Under the pieces are notes generated by a model, which searched no databases, had not been told where the DNA came from, and saw nothing but the letters and a program-made list of their open reading frames with translations. 64,000 bases of DNA from Labilibacter sediminis. Its GTDB lineage: Bacteria; Bacteroidota; Bacteroidia; Bacteroidales; Marinilabiliaceae. Numbering within the stretch: the first letter of the stretch is position 1; every line of letters starts with the position of its first letter. A program made the position numbers and the translations under genes. The stretch spans positions 186,001 to 250,000 of the forward strand of contig NZ_VCHY01000003.1 of assembly GCF_005877885.1 (NCBI RefSeq), given 5' to 3'. Shown piece after piece: positions 51,757-62,140 of this stretch.

Positions 51757-53622
51757 ATGAAGAAGACAACTAATTACCTCTTTATCGTATTAATTTGTAT
51801 ACTGACTTTTACTTTTCAGTCGTGTTCAAATACCAATCAATTGCCTCCTCCAAATATTGTCTGGGTAACTTCAGAAGACAACTCTGTACATTATATGAAA
51901 ATATACGACGAGGGTGGTGTATCAACGCCAAATATAGAGTCTTTAGCTGCACACGGACTTGTTTTTAATAATGCTTTTTCAAATGCAGCGGTATGTAGTG
52001 CTGCACGATCTACAATTATTTCAGGATGTTATGGACCCAAAATGGCATCGCATTATCACCGTAAACAAAAAGAAGTACCCATGCCCGATGGTCTTAATAT
52101 GTTTCCAAGCTATTTACGTAAGGCCGGCTACTATACTACTAACAACAACAAAGAAGATTACAACATCATTAAATCGGAAGGCACATGGGATGAATCTTCA
52201 AAAAAAGCACATTGGCGCAACAGGGCTGAAGAACAACCATTTTTTCATGTTCAAAACTTTGGTGTTTGTCACGAAAGCAGCTTGCATTTTAACGAAACCA
52301 AAATGAAAAAGAATCCCACAAACTTTAATGTGGAAGATGTAAAAGTGCAACCTAATCATCCAAATACCGATTTATTTAAATACACCAATGCATACTATCG
52401 CGATAAGATTGCGGTTATGGACAGTCAAATCGGTAAGGTATTGAATCAACTAAAAGAAGATAATTTAATGGATGATACATTCATCTTTTATTATGGGGAT
52501 CACGGTGGCGTTCTTCCAGGTAGCAAAGGTTACCTGCTCGAAACGGGCCTTCATGTTCCAATGATTATTTACGTACCTAAAAATTACAGACATTTGGTTG
52601 ATTTTAAAGAAGGTAGCCGAGTGGATGGTTTTGTAGAGTTTGTTGACCTTGCTCCTACTGTTTTGCAACTTGCCGGTATTGAGCTGCCTAAAGGTCTTGA
52701 CGGAGAGCCGTTTTTGGGTGAAGGTATTAATGCAGAGCAGGTAAATACTGACGAATTTACTTATAGCTATGCCGACAGGTTTGATGAAAAATCGGATATG
52801 GTAAGAGCCATCCGCAAAGGAAAATACAAATACGTTAGAAACTACCAGCCTTTTTATTACAATGGTTTGATGAATAACTACCGATACAAACAATTGGCCT
52901 ATAAAGAATGGTTAGATCTTTACAAGAAAGGTGAACTAAATGAGGTTCAGTCATTATTTTTTGAACCACGTAAACCTGAGCAGCTTTTTAATATTGAAGA
53001 AGATAGATTTGAAACTACTGACCTTGCCGGCGATCCGGAATATGCAGCTGTATTAAAAGAGATGCGTGCGTTACTTAATAAACAAGAAGAAAGTATGCCC
53101 GACTTATCTTTCTATCCTGAATATTATTTAAAAGAAAATGCCTTTGATAATCCGATTAAATTTGGACAGAAGAACAAGGAAAACATCTTAAATTATAAAG
53201 CCATTGCAGATTTACAAATACTGCCTTTTAACGAAGTAAAAGAAACACTGGCAATCAAACTTACATCTTCGGACAGTTGGGAACGTTATTGGGCTCTTAC
53301 AGTATGTAGTTCGTTTGGTGAAGAAGCTAAATCATTTGCAAAAACCATTAAAAACATTGCTAAGAATGATGAAGTGTTGGCTAATAAAGTAAAAGCTGCC
53401 GAATTTTTAGGCATCACTAAACTGGGAAATCCGGTGCCTGTTATGACCAAGGCTATTTATTCAACCAATGATGAAACTGAAGCTTTATTAATTTTAAACT
53501 CTATAGTATTCATGCGCGATATTCATCACAACTATGATTTCAATATTGATATGAATAAAATAAATCAAGACGTTTTAAAAGGTAAAGAAGCGAAACAAAG
53601 ATTTGCCTACCTCCTTAAATAA
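51757..53622 (+). CDS. Sulfatase (arylsulfatase/heparan N-sulfatase type)
   Basis: 621 aa. Lipoprotein signal (lipobox Cys23). FGly site CSAAR with Cys80 in VCSAARSTIISG, metal Asp41 in TSEDNS, and later YYGDHGGVLPGSKG with the DHG metal pair. Type I sulfatases need a maturase to convert Cys80; none is in the window. The C-terminal part (about 100 residues) is helical. It probably releases sulfate from a glycan outside the cytoplasm; the substrate is unknown. Confidence 0.93.
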   Translation: MKKTTNYLFIVLICILTFTFQSCSNTNQLPPPNIVWVTSEDNSVHYMKIYDEGGVSTPNIESLAAHGLVFNNAFSNAAVCSAARSTIISGCYGPKMASHYHRKQKEVPMPDGLNMFPSYLRKAGYYTTNNNKEDYNIIKSEGTWDESSKKAHWRNRAEEQPFFHVQNFGVCHESSLHFNETKMKKNPTNFNVEDVKVQPNHPNTDLFKYTNAYYRDKIAVMDSQIGKVLNQLKEDNLMDDTFIFYYGDHGGVLPGSKGYLLETGLHVPMIIYVPKNYRHLVDFKEGSRVDGFVEFVDLAPTVLQLAGIELPKGLDGEPFLGEGINAEQVNTDEFTYSYADRFDEKSDMVRAIRKGKYKYVRNYQPFYYNGLMNNYRYKQLAYKEWLDLYKKGELNEVQSLFFEPRKPEQLFNIEEDRFETTDLAGDPEYAAVLKEMRALLNKQEESMPDLSFYPEYYLKENAFDNPIKFGQKNKENILNYKAIADLQILPFNEVKETLAIKLTSSDSWERYWALTVCSSFGEEAKSFAKTIKNIAKNDEVLANKVKAAEFLGITKLGNPVPVMTKAIYSTNDETEALLILNSIVFMRDIHHNYDFNIDMNKINQDVLKGKEAKQRFAYLLK

Positions 53623-53644
53623 TAAGGATCAATTTTTAAATGAA

Positions 53645-53680
53645 AAGCTGTTTCAACTCCAGGCTGAAACAGCTTTTTTT
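53645..53680 (+). terminator. Terminator of the sulfatase gene
   Basis: AAGCTGTTTCA/TGAAACAGCTT followed by TTTTTT. Confidence 0.9.
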
Positions 53681-53836
53681 ATATCCAAGAGCCAAAGTTT
53701 TAATTCTATATCTCCCTAAATTTTGCTCCTTGCTCTATTGAAAATACAGTGACGTGATACTGTTGACCTTAACAACAATAAAACTTAACTTGAATGGGAT
53801 TTTTATAATCAATCATTCAATTAAAAAATTACTACT

Positions 53837-54283
53837 ATGAAAGCCGCCTCATTATTGTTTGTATTTGCCATGTTTACCATGATAGTAAACGCACAGGAAA
53901 AATATTACTTCAGTAAAACCCTTGATGCCTCTTTTGAAGAAGCTACTACTAAGACCAAAGAAGCATTAAAGAAACAAGGTTTTGGTATTGTTGCCGAATC
54001 CGATATGGACAAGATGTTAAAAGAAAAAATTGATGCAGATTTAAAGCCATATCGTGTACTTGGCGCATGCAATCCTAAAATTGCGCATAAAGCTATTCTT
54101 ACGGAAGAAAATGTTGGCATATTTTTACCCTGTAAGGTCATCATTAAATATGTGGATGAAAAGAAAACGGAAGTAGTTATCGTAAATCCAAACGTAGCTA
54201 TGAAAGCCATAAAAAACAAAGACACTCAAAAGATATTTAAAGATGTTTCGGAGCTGATGAAAAAGGTTCTAGAAGCAATTTAA
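53837..54283 (+). CDS. DUF302-family exported protein
   Basis: 148 aa with signal peptide (LLFVFAMFTMIVNAQE). DUF302 features: SFEEATTKTKEALKKQGFGI, DLKPYRVLGACNPKIAHKAI (the conserved G-x-C-x-P) and IGIFLPCKVIIK-like VGIFLPCKVII. Function unknown; related proteins bind heme or redox partners. Monocistronic. Confidence 0.9.
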   Translation: MKAASLLFVFAMFTMIVNAQEKYYFSKTLDASFEEATTKTKEALKKQGFGIVAESDMDKMLKEKIDADLKPYRVLGACNPKIAHKAILTEENVGIFLPCKVIIKYVDEKKTEVVIVNPNVAMKAIKNKDTQKIFKDVSELMKKVLEAI

Positions 54284-54327
54284 TTGGATTAAACCGTAAA
54301 ATGTTTTCTTAAAAAATATAACATGCT

Positions 54328-54370
54328 AAAACGACAAAAGCTGCATCTATAAGTGCAGCTTTTGTCGTTT
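54328..54370. terminator. Bidirectional terminator
   Basis: AAACGACAAAAGCTGCA pairs perfectly with TGCAGCTTTTGTCGTTT across an 8-base loop, between the DUF302 gene and the queA end. Confidence 0.9.
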
Positions 54371-54462
54371 ATTATTTAGTTGTGTTATTCTTATGAATAC
54401 ACAAAACAGTCATATGATTATTACAGTATAATCAACCTGTAGCTTGATGCTTCTCGCAAGAA

Positions 54463-55512
54463 TTATATAATTAGCATTGCATCACCATAAGTACCAAAAC
54501 GATACTTTTCTTTAACAGCAACTTCATATGCATTCATTAAGTGATCATACCCTGCAAAAGCAGCCGTCATCATCATTAATGTTGACAATGGAAGATGGAA
54601 GTTAGACACCATACAATTGGCTACGTTAAAGTCGTAAGGAGGGAAAATAAATTTATTGGTCCATCCTTCAAATGGCTTCACATGACCAAAAGTAGATACA
54701 GAACTCTCAATGGTACGCATAACAGTTGTTCCTACGGCACATATCTTTCTGCGGTTATCCTTACCTCTATTAATTATTTCACAAGCTTTTTCGTCAATGA
54801 AAATTTGCTCAGAATCCATTTTATGCTTGGTTAAATCTTCCACATCTACCGAACGGAAGTTTCCTAAACCAACATGTAAAGTAATTTCAGCAAAGTCAAC
54901 GCCAATAATTTCTAATCGTTTCATTAATTCACGACTAAAGTGCATACCTGCAGTTGGTGCAGCAACAGCTCCTTCATGTTTCGCATAAATCGTTTGATAA
55001 CGTTCTCTGTCTTCAGGAACAACCTCACGATTAATATTTTTAGGAAGTGGCGTTTCACCTAAAGCAAAAAGAGCTTGTTTAAACTCATCATATGGTCCGT
55101 CATATAAAAAACGTAAGGTACGACCACGTGAAGTTGTATTGTCAATCACCTCGGCAACCATCTCGTCGTTTTCCCCAAAATAAAGCTTGTTACCAATTCT
55201 TATTTTACGGGCAGGATCAACAAGTACGTCCCAAAGTTTTTGATCTTGATTTAATTCACGAAGTAAAAACACCTCAATTTCAGCTCCTGTTTTCTCTTTA
55301 TTACCATACAAACGAGCCGGAAAAACCTTGGTGTTATTAAAAATCATAACATCCTTATCATCGAAATAACTCACTAAATCTTTAAAGATTTTGTGTTCAA
55401 TTTCACCAGTTTTTCTATCAAGAACCAACATTCTTGATTCATCGCGATTATCTGTTGGGTGAAGAGCAATTAATTCTTCAGGAAGATTGTACTTAAACTT
55501 CGATAACTTCAT
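54463..55512 (-). CDS. queA: S-adenosylmethionine:tRNA ribosyltransferase-isomerase
   Basis: 349 aa. Makes epoxyqueuosine at the wobble base of tRNA with GUN anticodons. Starts [20 protein letters not shown]; motifs [34 protein letters not shown] and [14 protein letters not shown] are intact. Normal length. Last gene of the block ftsX-DUF3098-uppP-truB-queA. Confidence 0.97.
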   Translation of the reverse strand: MKLSKFKYNLPEELIALHPTDNRDESRMLVLDRKTGEIEHKIFKDLVSYFDDKDVMIFNNTKVFPARLYGNKEKTGAEIEVFLLRELNQDQKLWDVLVDPARKIRIGNKLYFGENDEMVAEVIDNTTSRGRTLRFLYDGPYDEFKQALFALGETPLPKNINREVVPEDRERYQTIYAKHEGAVAAPTAGMHFSRELMKRLEIIGVDFAEITLHVGLGNFRSVDVEDLTKHKMDSEQIFIDEKACEIINRGKDNRRKICAVGTTVMRTIESSVSTFGHVKPFEGWTNKFIFPPYDFNVANCMVSNFHLPLSTLMMMTAAFAGYDHLMNAYEVAVKEKYRFGTYGDAMLII

Positions 55513-55694
55513 ATTGTAATTATTTTATATTTTCAGCGATGGTGCTTTTAATTTTGCATTGTCCTTTGACCAAATATCAATTATAACCTTTTATCAAATA
55601 CCAAAAAAGTAATTGATGATATTGCTTTTGAATGGTTTAGCATAAACCAAGCCAAAAGCAACCTTATACGTAAGTATTTTGCAAAGGTTACAAA

Positions 55695-56396
55695 TTATTT
55701 TAACTTTTTTTCGAATGTTTCGATATTCATTGCATTTTCATTGATATACTGACCAATTCGTGTTCTTTTAAGGGCAGTTAAATGCGCTCCGCTATCCAAA
55801 GCTTTTCCAATATCTCTTGCCAAACCTCTTATATAAGTGCCTTTGCTACAAACAATGCGCAACACAAGCTCTTCAGGCTTAAAAGACAATACCTCAATTT
55901 CTTTAATAACGAGTTTTTTGGCTTTAAGTTCAGGTTCTTTTCCTTCACGAGCGAACTCATAAGCTCTTTTTCCTTTAACCTTAACTGCCGAAAATGCCGG
56001 AGGTACCTGATCGAGTTCCCCAATAAAGTCAAGCAATGTTTTGTCAACCAATTCACGTGTAATATGCTCTGTTGGATATGTTTGATCTATTTCGGTCTCC
56101 AGATCAAACGAAGGAGTTGTTGATCCCAACTGAAGCGTAGCAACATATTCTTTTTCTTTGGCCTGATAACTGTCTATTGTTTTGGTTGCTTTTCCGGTAC
56201 AAACAATTAACAAACCTGTGGCCAAAGGATCTAATGTGCCTGCGTGACCTACCTTAATTTTTTTAACGCCTAAATAATTACAAAGCTTCTTTCGAACTTT
56301 ATTCACCAAATCAAAAGATGTCCATTCGTAAGGCTTATCAAACAATAAAACTTCTCCTTCTTTAAAATCGTACCCTTCAGGTTTATTATTATCCAT
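55695..56396 (-). CDS. truB: tRNA pseudouridine(55) synthase
   Basis: 233 aa. Makes pseudouridine 55 in the T loop. Starts after a short leader with FDKPYEWTSFDLVNKVRKKL; the catalytic Asp is in KVGHAGTLDPLATGLLI; PPAFSAVKVKGKRAYEFAR and CSKGTYIRGLARDIG follow. Lacks the C-terminal PUA domain of longer TruB. Confidence 0.97.
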   Translation of the reverse strand: MDNNKPEGYDFKEGEVLLFDKPYEWTSFDLVNKVRKKLCNYLGVKKIKVGHAGTLDPLATGLLIVCTGKATKTIDSYQAKEKEYVATLQLGSTTPSFDLETEIDQTYPTEHITRELVDKTLLDFIGELDQVPPAFSAVKVKGKRAYEFAREGKEPELKAKKLVIKEIEVLSFKPEELVLRIVCSKGTYIRGLARDIGKALDSGAHLTALKRTRIGQYINENAMNIETFEKKLK

Positions 56397-56444
56397 CTAA
56401 TTTTAAAATCAATTTATTTAAAAGTAATTGCCATTTAGCAATCT

Positions 56445-57236
56445 CTATAATCCAAAGAAAACAGCAATAAGTCCTACTACTGCACAGTAAATAGCAAAAT
56501 AAATCAGCTTACCTTTATTTACAATATTAATCATGACCTTACAAGCCAATAAGCCAGACACAAAAGCGCCAATAAAACCAACCATCAAGGGCAAAACACC
56601 AATAGAACCGGAAGCGCTAAAATCATCTTTCAGCAAACTCAAAACATTTTCACCTAATATGGGAATCAACACCATTAAAAATGAAAAACGAGCTACAGCT
56701 TTTCGCTGATTCCCCAATAACAAGCCGGTAGCAATCGTTGACCCCGAACGGGATATACCAGGTAATACAGCAATGGTTTGTGCCACTCCTATTATAAAAG
56801 CATCTTTAAAAGAAACCTCTTTGTCTTTTGATTTGGCATAATATGTAAAAGCCAAAAGAGTAGCCGTAATCAACAACATAAAGCCCACCAACACAATAAT
56901 TTTATCGGTATTAAAAAGCTCTTCTACATAATCTTTAAAAAACACCCCAACAATACCGATTGGAATCATACTCACCGCAATTTTAAAAATGTATTGCGTT
57001 TCTTCATTCCATTTAAAAGCAAAAAATCCTTTTAAAAGACGAGCAATATCTTTTCTAAAAACAACAATGGTACTGCAAACCGTAGCTCCATGTACAACTA
57101 CAGTAAAGGTTAAATTATCTGTTGCCACAACACCCAGTAAATGCTTACCAATCTCAAGATGCCCGCTACTACTTACAGGCAAAAACTCTGTTAATCCCTG
57201 GATAATTCCAAGAATTAATGCTTCAATCCAACTCAT
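56445..57236 (-). CDS. uppP: Undecaprenyl-diphosphatase
   Basis: About 263 aa from the Met of MSWIEALI. BacA-type membrane enzyme that recycles undecaprenyl diphosphate for peptidoglycan. Motifs: [21 protein letters not shown] (first) and [19 protein letters not shown] (second), plus seven or eight membrane segments. Resistance to bacitracin follows overproduction in the family. It lies 108 bp from DUF3098 and 48 bp from truB. Confidence 0.96.
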   Translation of the reverse strand: MSWIEALILGIIQGLTEFLPVSSSGHLEIGKHLLGVVATDNLTFTVVVHGATVCSTIVVFRKDIARLLKGFFAFKWNEETQYIFKIAVSMIPIGIVGVFFKDYVEELFNTDKIIVLVGFMLLITATLLAFTYYAKSKDKEVSFKDAFIIGVAQTIAVLPGISRSGSTIATGLLLGNQRKAVARFSFLMVLIPILGENVLSLLKDDFSASGSIGVLPLMVGFIGAFVSGLLACKVMINIVNKGKLIYFAIYCAVVGLIAVFFGL

Positions 57237-57344
57237 AAAAAAATGGAGATTTTTTTTGAATAGCGGCCTCAACCAACACTGTTCAGACGCTAATAATTAC
57301 CAACTTTAAAATTTAATCTAACCCGGTTAAATGTATGATAAGAA

Positions 57345-57590
57345 CTATTGCTTTGGTTTTTTCATGATGGCATATATTTCAAATACAAAGCCAAATAACA
57401 CCAACATTGGGGCGAGTGTAATTCTCTGAAAACCATAAATTTCTTCATTAAAAACATTTGGATCATCGCTTCTCCCTCCTATCATCAAAATAAATCCAAG
57501 TATTACAATGGCAAAACCAATAGCCATTAAAATATAGTTTTCCTTTGATAAGGCAAATTCAAATTTCTTTTGTTGTTTGTTAGCCGACAT
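57345..57590 (-). CDS. DUF3098 membrane protein
   Basis: 81 aa, two membrane helices (YILMAIGFAIVILGFILMIG and ITLAPMLVLFGFVFEIYAIM) joined by a short loop GRSDDPNVFNEEIYGFQR, as in DUF3098. It is always found between ftsX and uppP in the phylum. Function unknown, perhaps linked to cell division. Confidence 0.92.
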   Translation of the reverse strand: MSANKQQKKFEFALSKENYILMAIGFAIVILGFILMIGGRSDDPNVFNEEIYGFQRITLAPMLVLFGFVFEIYAIMKKPKQ

Positions 57591-57600
57591 AAATGATATA

Positions 57601-58479
57601 TTAAAAATATAATTGATCTGTTTTTAATCTTAAATACTTGTTTACTGCAAAAAATGTCGACACAAAGGAAAGCAAAATACCCACCAAAATCACCAAAATA
57701 AACAGTACTCCTATAAGTTCTATATTATCAAATCCTATAAAACCACCCAACTCGTGATGTAAGATATAGATAAAGCTTGCCAACATGGCGTTTGCAATAA
57801 CTGCACCAATTAACCCATGAAATACACTCATTCCAACAAAAGGAGATCGTATAAATGCTTTAGTGGCTCCAACCAACTGCATAGTGTTGATTAAGAATCT
57901 TTTTGCATAAATAGATAAACGTATAGTATTATTGATTAGCGCAATGGCAATTAAGAGCATTAACAATCCAAAAATTAAAAGTATAAGGCTAATTTTATTA
58001 ACATTTTCATTTACCTTATGGATAAGGTTTTTTTGGTAAAAAACTTCTTTCACCTGCGTAAATGAATTAAAAACAGACTCTACTTTCTGGATACTGTCCG
58101 GATTGGCATACTCTGCAAAAAGTTTTACTTCAATGGAGGACAACAAAGGATTATAACCTAAAAAATCAACGAAATCCTCACCTAATTGATCCTGCAGCTC
58201 CTGAGCAGCTCTTTCCTTATCAATATATTCAGTAGACTTTACGTATGACGAAGCATCTAAATACTTTTGCAACCTGCGCACTTCAACTTCTCTAACATTA
58301 TCCTTTAAAACAATATTAAATCCAATATTTTCCTTCACATAATTTGAAACGCGCTGAGCATTGAGCATTAAGTACCCGACCGACCCTAACAAAAAGAGTA
58401 CAAGCGCAATACTAATTACTGTTGTAAAATATGAATTTCTTAATTGTCGCTGTGTATTAAGGCTTTCTTTCTTTCTCAT
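57601..58479 (-). CDS. ftsX: FtsX-type permease subunit (cell division)
   Basis: About 292 aa from the Met of MRKKESLNTQRQL; a longer start is not supported. One N-terminal membrane helix, an extracellular loop (about residues 50-160) and three C-terminal helices, with the motif TMQLVGATKAFIRSPFV typical of FtsX. With FtsE it controls peptidoglycan hydrolases at the septum. FtsE is not nearby. Confidence 0.93.
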   Translation of the reverse strand: MRKKESLNTQRQLRNSYFTTVISIALVLFLLGSVGYLMLNAQRVSNYVKENIGFNIVLKDNVREVEVRRLQKYLDASSYVKSTEYIDKERAAQELQDQLGEDFVDFLGYNPLLSSIEVKLFAEYANPDSIQKVESVFNSFTQVKEVFYQKNLIHKVNENVNKISLILLIFGLLMLLIAIALINNTIRLSIYAKRFLINTMQLVGATKAFIRSPFVGMSVFHGLIGAVIANAMLASFIYILHHELGGFIGFDNIELIGVLFILVILVGILLSFVSTFFAVNKYLRLKTDQLYF

Positions 58480-58721
58480 AATGTTGTATACCAAATGATG
58501 GTCAAAACGCGCATAAAGATATAAAAAAGAATGATTACAACATGAGTGGGTTTCTTTTAACAAATAACCATTATTCATTCCTCACAACCACCTCTGCCCC
58601 CAACACATACATATCACACCAAAGTACAAATGCAGCTAATCATTATTAAATGATAAACATTTGCTTATCTTAATGCGATTTTAATACAACAGAAAATATA
58701 AATTCAAAAACTACTGCACGC

Positions 58722-60113
58722 ATGAAAAAACTATTCTTTTTAGGATTTATTACCCTGCTTTTTGCCTGTAATCCTAAACCTTATGTAACAATTAACGGGG
58801 TTATTAATAATTCTGTTGATGATGTAATAATAATTTCTAACAGTCTGCATGAAACCAGTGACACATTAACAATTACTGAAAAAAAATTTAACGGAACCAT
58901 TGAAGTTAAACAACCTGGCTTTTATCAGTTAGAAAACGGAAAGTACGGAATTCGGATTTATTTAAAACCGGGTTCAAACATCAACCTTGAACTGGATATC
59001 AATAAACTAAAGAATGCTGATTATGCCAGTGTCGTTATTTCGGGTAAAGGAAGTGACGAATCTAAATTAATGAATGATTTAAAATCATTTGATATTTCTA
59101 AAGATTTAAGACAAATATTGACACTGCCTGCGGATAGCTTTGAAACTACCATAAAAAACAATTATACTGATATCGTGAATAAGATTGACTCTTTTAAAAA
59201 TAATGATGCTTCAACACCATATTTTTATGATAGAATTGAGCTTATTCATAAAATAGAAATGTGTGAGAAATATATGCTTTACACACAATACCACAAACGC
59301 CTGTCGAACGACACCCTGCCAATTCCTGAACCTTTTTACAAAATAGGTGATGATATTGCCTTAGACAACGAATCATATTATAAAGAACTAAAAACCTATA
59401 AATATTTTGTACTAAAAACCCACGATGCCAAAATTCAAAAACAACTTAAAGATGAAAACCTGAAAAAAGGTTCTGTTGAATACACCAATGAGCTCATCGA
59501 TTTAATTGTTTCGTTAAATGCCTGGCAAGATGTTAAAGATAAAATAGGCAACAGAGCATTGGCTTCGTATTCATACTCAGATGACGAAGTAAAAGATATT
59601 TACAAAGCCAGGTATCAGGAGATGATTAAAGACGAAACTTACATTAAGGAGTTTAAGGCACTTTTAAGTACCCTGGATGCTTTAAAACCAGGCAACAAAG
59701 CACCTTCATTTTCATACCCTGATACTAACGGAAAAGAAATTAGCTCAGACAACCTAAAAGGAAAAGTAATTTACATTGATGTTTGGGCCACATGGTGCGG
59801 ACCTTGTAAAAATGAAATTCCACACTTAAAACAACTTGAAGAAGAATTACATGATTTAGACATTGCTTTTGTCAGCATCTCTGTTGATGCAGATAAAGAA
59901 GCATGGCTTAAAATGGTGGATAAAAAAGAATTGAAAGGATACCAACTACACGCAAAAAATGACTGGAGTTCTGAGATTGTTAAAGACTATGCTATCAAAA
60001 GTATTCCTCGCTTTATTTTAATTGATAAAGAGGGTAAATTAGTTGATGCCAATGCTATACGTCCATCTCATAAAAACACCAAGGCTGAACTTATTAAGCT
60101 TGCCAAAAGCTAA
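58722..60113 (+). CDS. TlpA-like thioredoxin-fold lipoprotein with N-terminal DUF4369-like region
   Basis: 463 aa. Lipoprotein signal (LGFITLLFAC). Residues about 20-120 are a DUF4369-like beta domain (VTINGVINNSVDDVIIISNS, FYQLENGKYGIRIYLKPGSN); a helical middle part follows. From about 325 a thioredoxin fold has redox Cys359 and Cys362 in WATWCGPCKNEIPHL and the cis-Pro in IKSIPRFILID. A periplasmic thiol-disulfide protein; the partner is unknown. Confidence 0.92.
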   Translation: MKKLFFLGFITLLFACNPKPYVTINGVINNSVDDVIIISNSLHETSDTLTITEKKFNGTIEVKQPGFYQLENGKYGIRIYLKPGSNINLELDINKLKNADYASVVISGKGSDESKLMNDLKSFDISKDLRQILTLPADSFETTIKNNYTDIVNKIDSFKNNDASTPYFYDRIELIHKIEMCEKYMLYTQYHKRLSNDTLPIPEPFYKIGDDIALDNESYYKELKTYKYFVLKTHDAKIQKQLKDENLKKGSVEYTNELIDLIVSLNAWQDVKDKIGNRALASYSYSDDEVKDIYKARYQEMIKDETYIKEFKALLSTLDALKPGNKAPSFSYPDTNGKEISSDNLKGKVIYIDVWATWCGPCKNEIPHLKQLEEELHDLDIAFVSISVDADKEAWLKMVDKKELKGYQLHAKNDWSSEIVKDYAIKSIPRFILIDKEGKLVDANAIRPSHKNTKAELIKLAKS

Positions 60114-60137
60114 TTTGCCTTAAAAACATTTTATAAG

Positions 60138-60177
60138 AAAACCTTCAATATAAAGGTAATATCGAAGGTTTCGTTTT
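60138..60177 (+). terminator. Terminator of the TlpA-like gene
   Basis: AAACCTTCAATAT pairs with ATATCGAAGGTTT (one mismatch) followed by CGTTTTA. Confidence 0.65.
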
Positions 60178-60217
60178 ATATTCGCACTGTATTTATCTGA
60201 TAAGTAATAGCAACAAC

Positions 60218-60676
60218 ATGAACAACAATGATATTTTACGAAGTTTGAGATATACTTTTGACCTTAACGACAAGAAAATGATACAGATATTTTCACTTGC
60301 CCAGGTAGAGGTAACACGGGCTCAGGTAAGCGATTGGTTAAAAAAAGAAGATGACGATTCGTTTAAATCAATTGTTGATGCATACTTATCAGCATTTTTA
60401 AATGGATTTATCACATTAAAACGCGGAAGCAAAGATGGTTCCATTCCCCCAAACGAAAAAAAATTAAACAACAATCAGGTTTTAAGAAAGCTAAAAATTG
60501 CTCTCGAATTGAAGGACACTGACATGTTGGAAATATTGGATTTAGCCAACTTAAAAGTCAGCAAGCACGAACTAAGTGCCTTTTTTCGCAAACCAGGCCA
60601 AAATCAATATCGACCCTGTAAAGACCAAATACTAAGAAATTTTTTGTTTGGCTTGAGGAAAAAATACAGACCTTAA
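60218..60676 (+). CDS. DUF1456 (YehS-like) protein
   Basis: 152 aa with two copies of the DUF1456 repeat: NDILRSLRYTFDLNDKKMIQ and NNQVLRKLKIALELKDTDML. Each copy has a helical pattern with VSDWLKK or LSAFFRK. Function unknown; widely conserved. Its terminator is at 60696. Confidence 0.93.
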   Translation: MNNNDILRSLRYTFDLNDKKMIQIFSLAQVEVTRAQVSDWLKKEDDDSFKSIVDAYLSAFLNGFITLKRGSKDGSIPPNEKKLNNNQVLRKLKIALELKDTDMLEILDLANLKVSKHELSAFFRKPGQNQYRPCKDQILRNFLFGLRKKYRP

Positions 60677-60695
60677 GAATATAAAACTTAAGTAC

Positions 60696-60722
60696 AGCCT
60701 GAGTTATGCTCAGGCTTTTTTA
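60696..60722 (+). terminator. Terminator of the DUF1456 gene
   Basis: AGCCTGAG/CTCAGGCT and TTTTTT. Confidence 0.88.
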
Positions 60723-60733
60723 TGCTCTTTAGG

Positions 60734-61150
60734 TTAAGACCATTCATTTACATAAGCCCAGGCATTGCTTAATGCCATAAAAGTAAATGCTGAAATTAAA
60801 AACCAGAAAATCCACTGAAACATTTTAAACGGTGCTCCTTTAACTGGTGAACTCAGGGTTACAACCAACTGAACAATACCAAAAAGGAAATAATTAAAAC
60901 CAATAAACCCTAATATTAATAATGGCTCAAAGAAACAACCACTTCCTCTAATACCAATCATTACCAGCATAAAACTTGACAAAGTCATAAATACAGATAC
61001 ATAATGAAAAAGGCACTGAAAGGTTCCTTTTACAACTCCATCCATTTGCGTATTTATAAAAGGTTTGTAGTACCTTTTTGCACCTACAGTAAAGTGCCCT
61101 AATGTGGCCATGATTGCAATAATACCAGCTATTAAAGAGTAAACATTCAT
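60734..61150 (-). CDS. Hypothetical four-helix membrane protein
   Basis: 138 aa, four membrane helices (IAGIIAIMATLGHFTVG, SVFMTLSSFMLVMIGI, LLILGFIGFNYFLFGIVQLV, WIFWFLISAFTFMAL). No family can be named with confidence. The gene is 115 bp upstream of the His-rich protein's end, on the same strand. Confidence 0.75.
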   Translation of the reverse strand: MNVYSLIAGIIAIMATLGHFTVGAKRYYKPFINTQMDGVVKGTFQCLFHYVSVFMTLSSFMLVMIGIRGSGCFFEPLLILGFIGFNYFLFGIVQLVVTLSSPVKGAPFKMFQWIFWFLISAFTFMALSNAWAYVNEWS

Positions 61151-61202
61151 GATAAAAGCATTTAAATTTCTACTAAAAGTAGTATTTTTTCATTGTTATT
61201 AA

Positions 61203-61234
61203 ATAAAAAATGCTGCCCAAAAATTGAACAGCAC
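61203..61234 (-). terminator. Terminator of the His-rich protein gene
   Basis: On the minus strand GTGCTG...CAGCAT followed by TTTTT. Confidence 0.6.
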
Positions 61235-61265
61235 CTCATCATTATAACAAATCGTTAAATAATTC

Positions 61266-61874
61266 TTAAAAACGCTTACCCACTGAAACACCAAACGAAT
61301 AAGAGGCATACTCTTCCTTAAAATCATATGAAATAATTGGGGTAATTTCCCAACCATTTTCAATCTCTACTTCGTAATCTAAACCAACCTTAAATACAAA
61401 AAAGGACTTTGATTCTTCATCCTCAATAAACTCAGTTTCAAAACCCGGCCCCGCAAAAACACCTAATCTGTGTATTGGTTTATAACGCGCCACTGCAGCC
61501 ATTACCAATATATTGTTACGCGTTAAATCATTTTCATCACCCGTTCTAATATAATAATTATCTAGCTCTACATCGGCAATTAAACCCAAATCAAAACGTT
61601 TTGACATGGTATAATAATACTCAAAACCTAAAGTTGGAATCCATTTACCGGTACTTTCCTCCTGCGTCTCATGCTCATAAAAAGCAGCATCTACATGAGT
61701 GAAGCCTACAAAGGCAGCAATTTTATGCTTACCGTGTGCAACAGCGTGCTCCTCTTCATGTGTTGTGTGATGGTGACCGTCGTTATGGGCTGCATGATCA
61801 TGTTGTGCCATGGCCAGCGACGACACCATTAAAGCAATAGTTAAAACTATTGTTTTGAATTTTAATAGGTACAT
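61266..61874 (-). CDS. His-rich outer-membrane-type protein
   Basis: 202 aa. Signal peptide, then a His/Glu cluster (QHDHAAHNDGHHHTTHEEEH and AVAHGKHK, residues about 24-52) and a beta-barrel-like body whose last residues YSFGVSVGKRF end in Phe, as expected for outer-membrane proteins. The His tail would bind Ni, Cu, Zn or Co. It is the only such protein in the window. Confidence 0.8.
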   Translation of the reverse strand: MYLLKFKTIVLTIALMVSSLAMAQHDHAAHNDGHHHTTHEEEHAVAHGKHKIAAFVGFTHVDAAFYEHETQEESTGKWIPTLGFEYYYTMSKRFDLGLIADVELDNYYIRTGDENDLTRNNILVMAAVARYKPIHRLGVFAGPGFETEFIEDEESKSFFVFKVGLDYEVEIENGWEITPIISYDFKEEYASYSFGVSVGKRF

Positions 61875-61914
61875 TTTATTATCTTATTAGGTTATAAATA
61901 TCAAAAACAGGCCG

Positions 61915-61922
61915 CAAAAGTA
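61915..61922 (-). promoter_or_regulatory. Probable -7 element of the His-rich protein gene
   Basis: TACTTTTG on the minus strand, 40 bp upstream of the ATG. Confidence 0.5.
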
Positions 61923-62110
61923 TATTTAAATCTTCATCTACAAAATACCATGCTATTATTTATAAAAGTTATGAATAATTCAATACACCCCCTAATTTTT
62001 TGACCTCATTGGCTCAAAAGCACAAAAACAAAGCTTAAATTCAAGATTTCTTTAAGAATTATTAACACAAGTGTTGTTTTTGCTGTAATTCTAATACCCC
62101 TGAAAATGCG

Positions 62111-62118
62111 TATCTTTG
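62111..62118 (+). promoter_or_regulatory. -7 promoter element of the AspT/YidE-type gene
   Basis: TATCTTTG (followed by CA) is the textbook form of the phylum's -7 box and lies 22 bp before the ATG. Confidence 0.7.
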
Positions 62119-62140
62119 CACGCCTAATAATGTACTTCAT

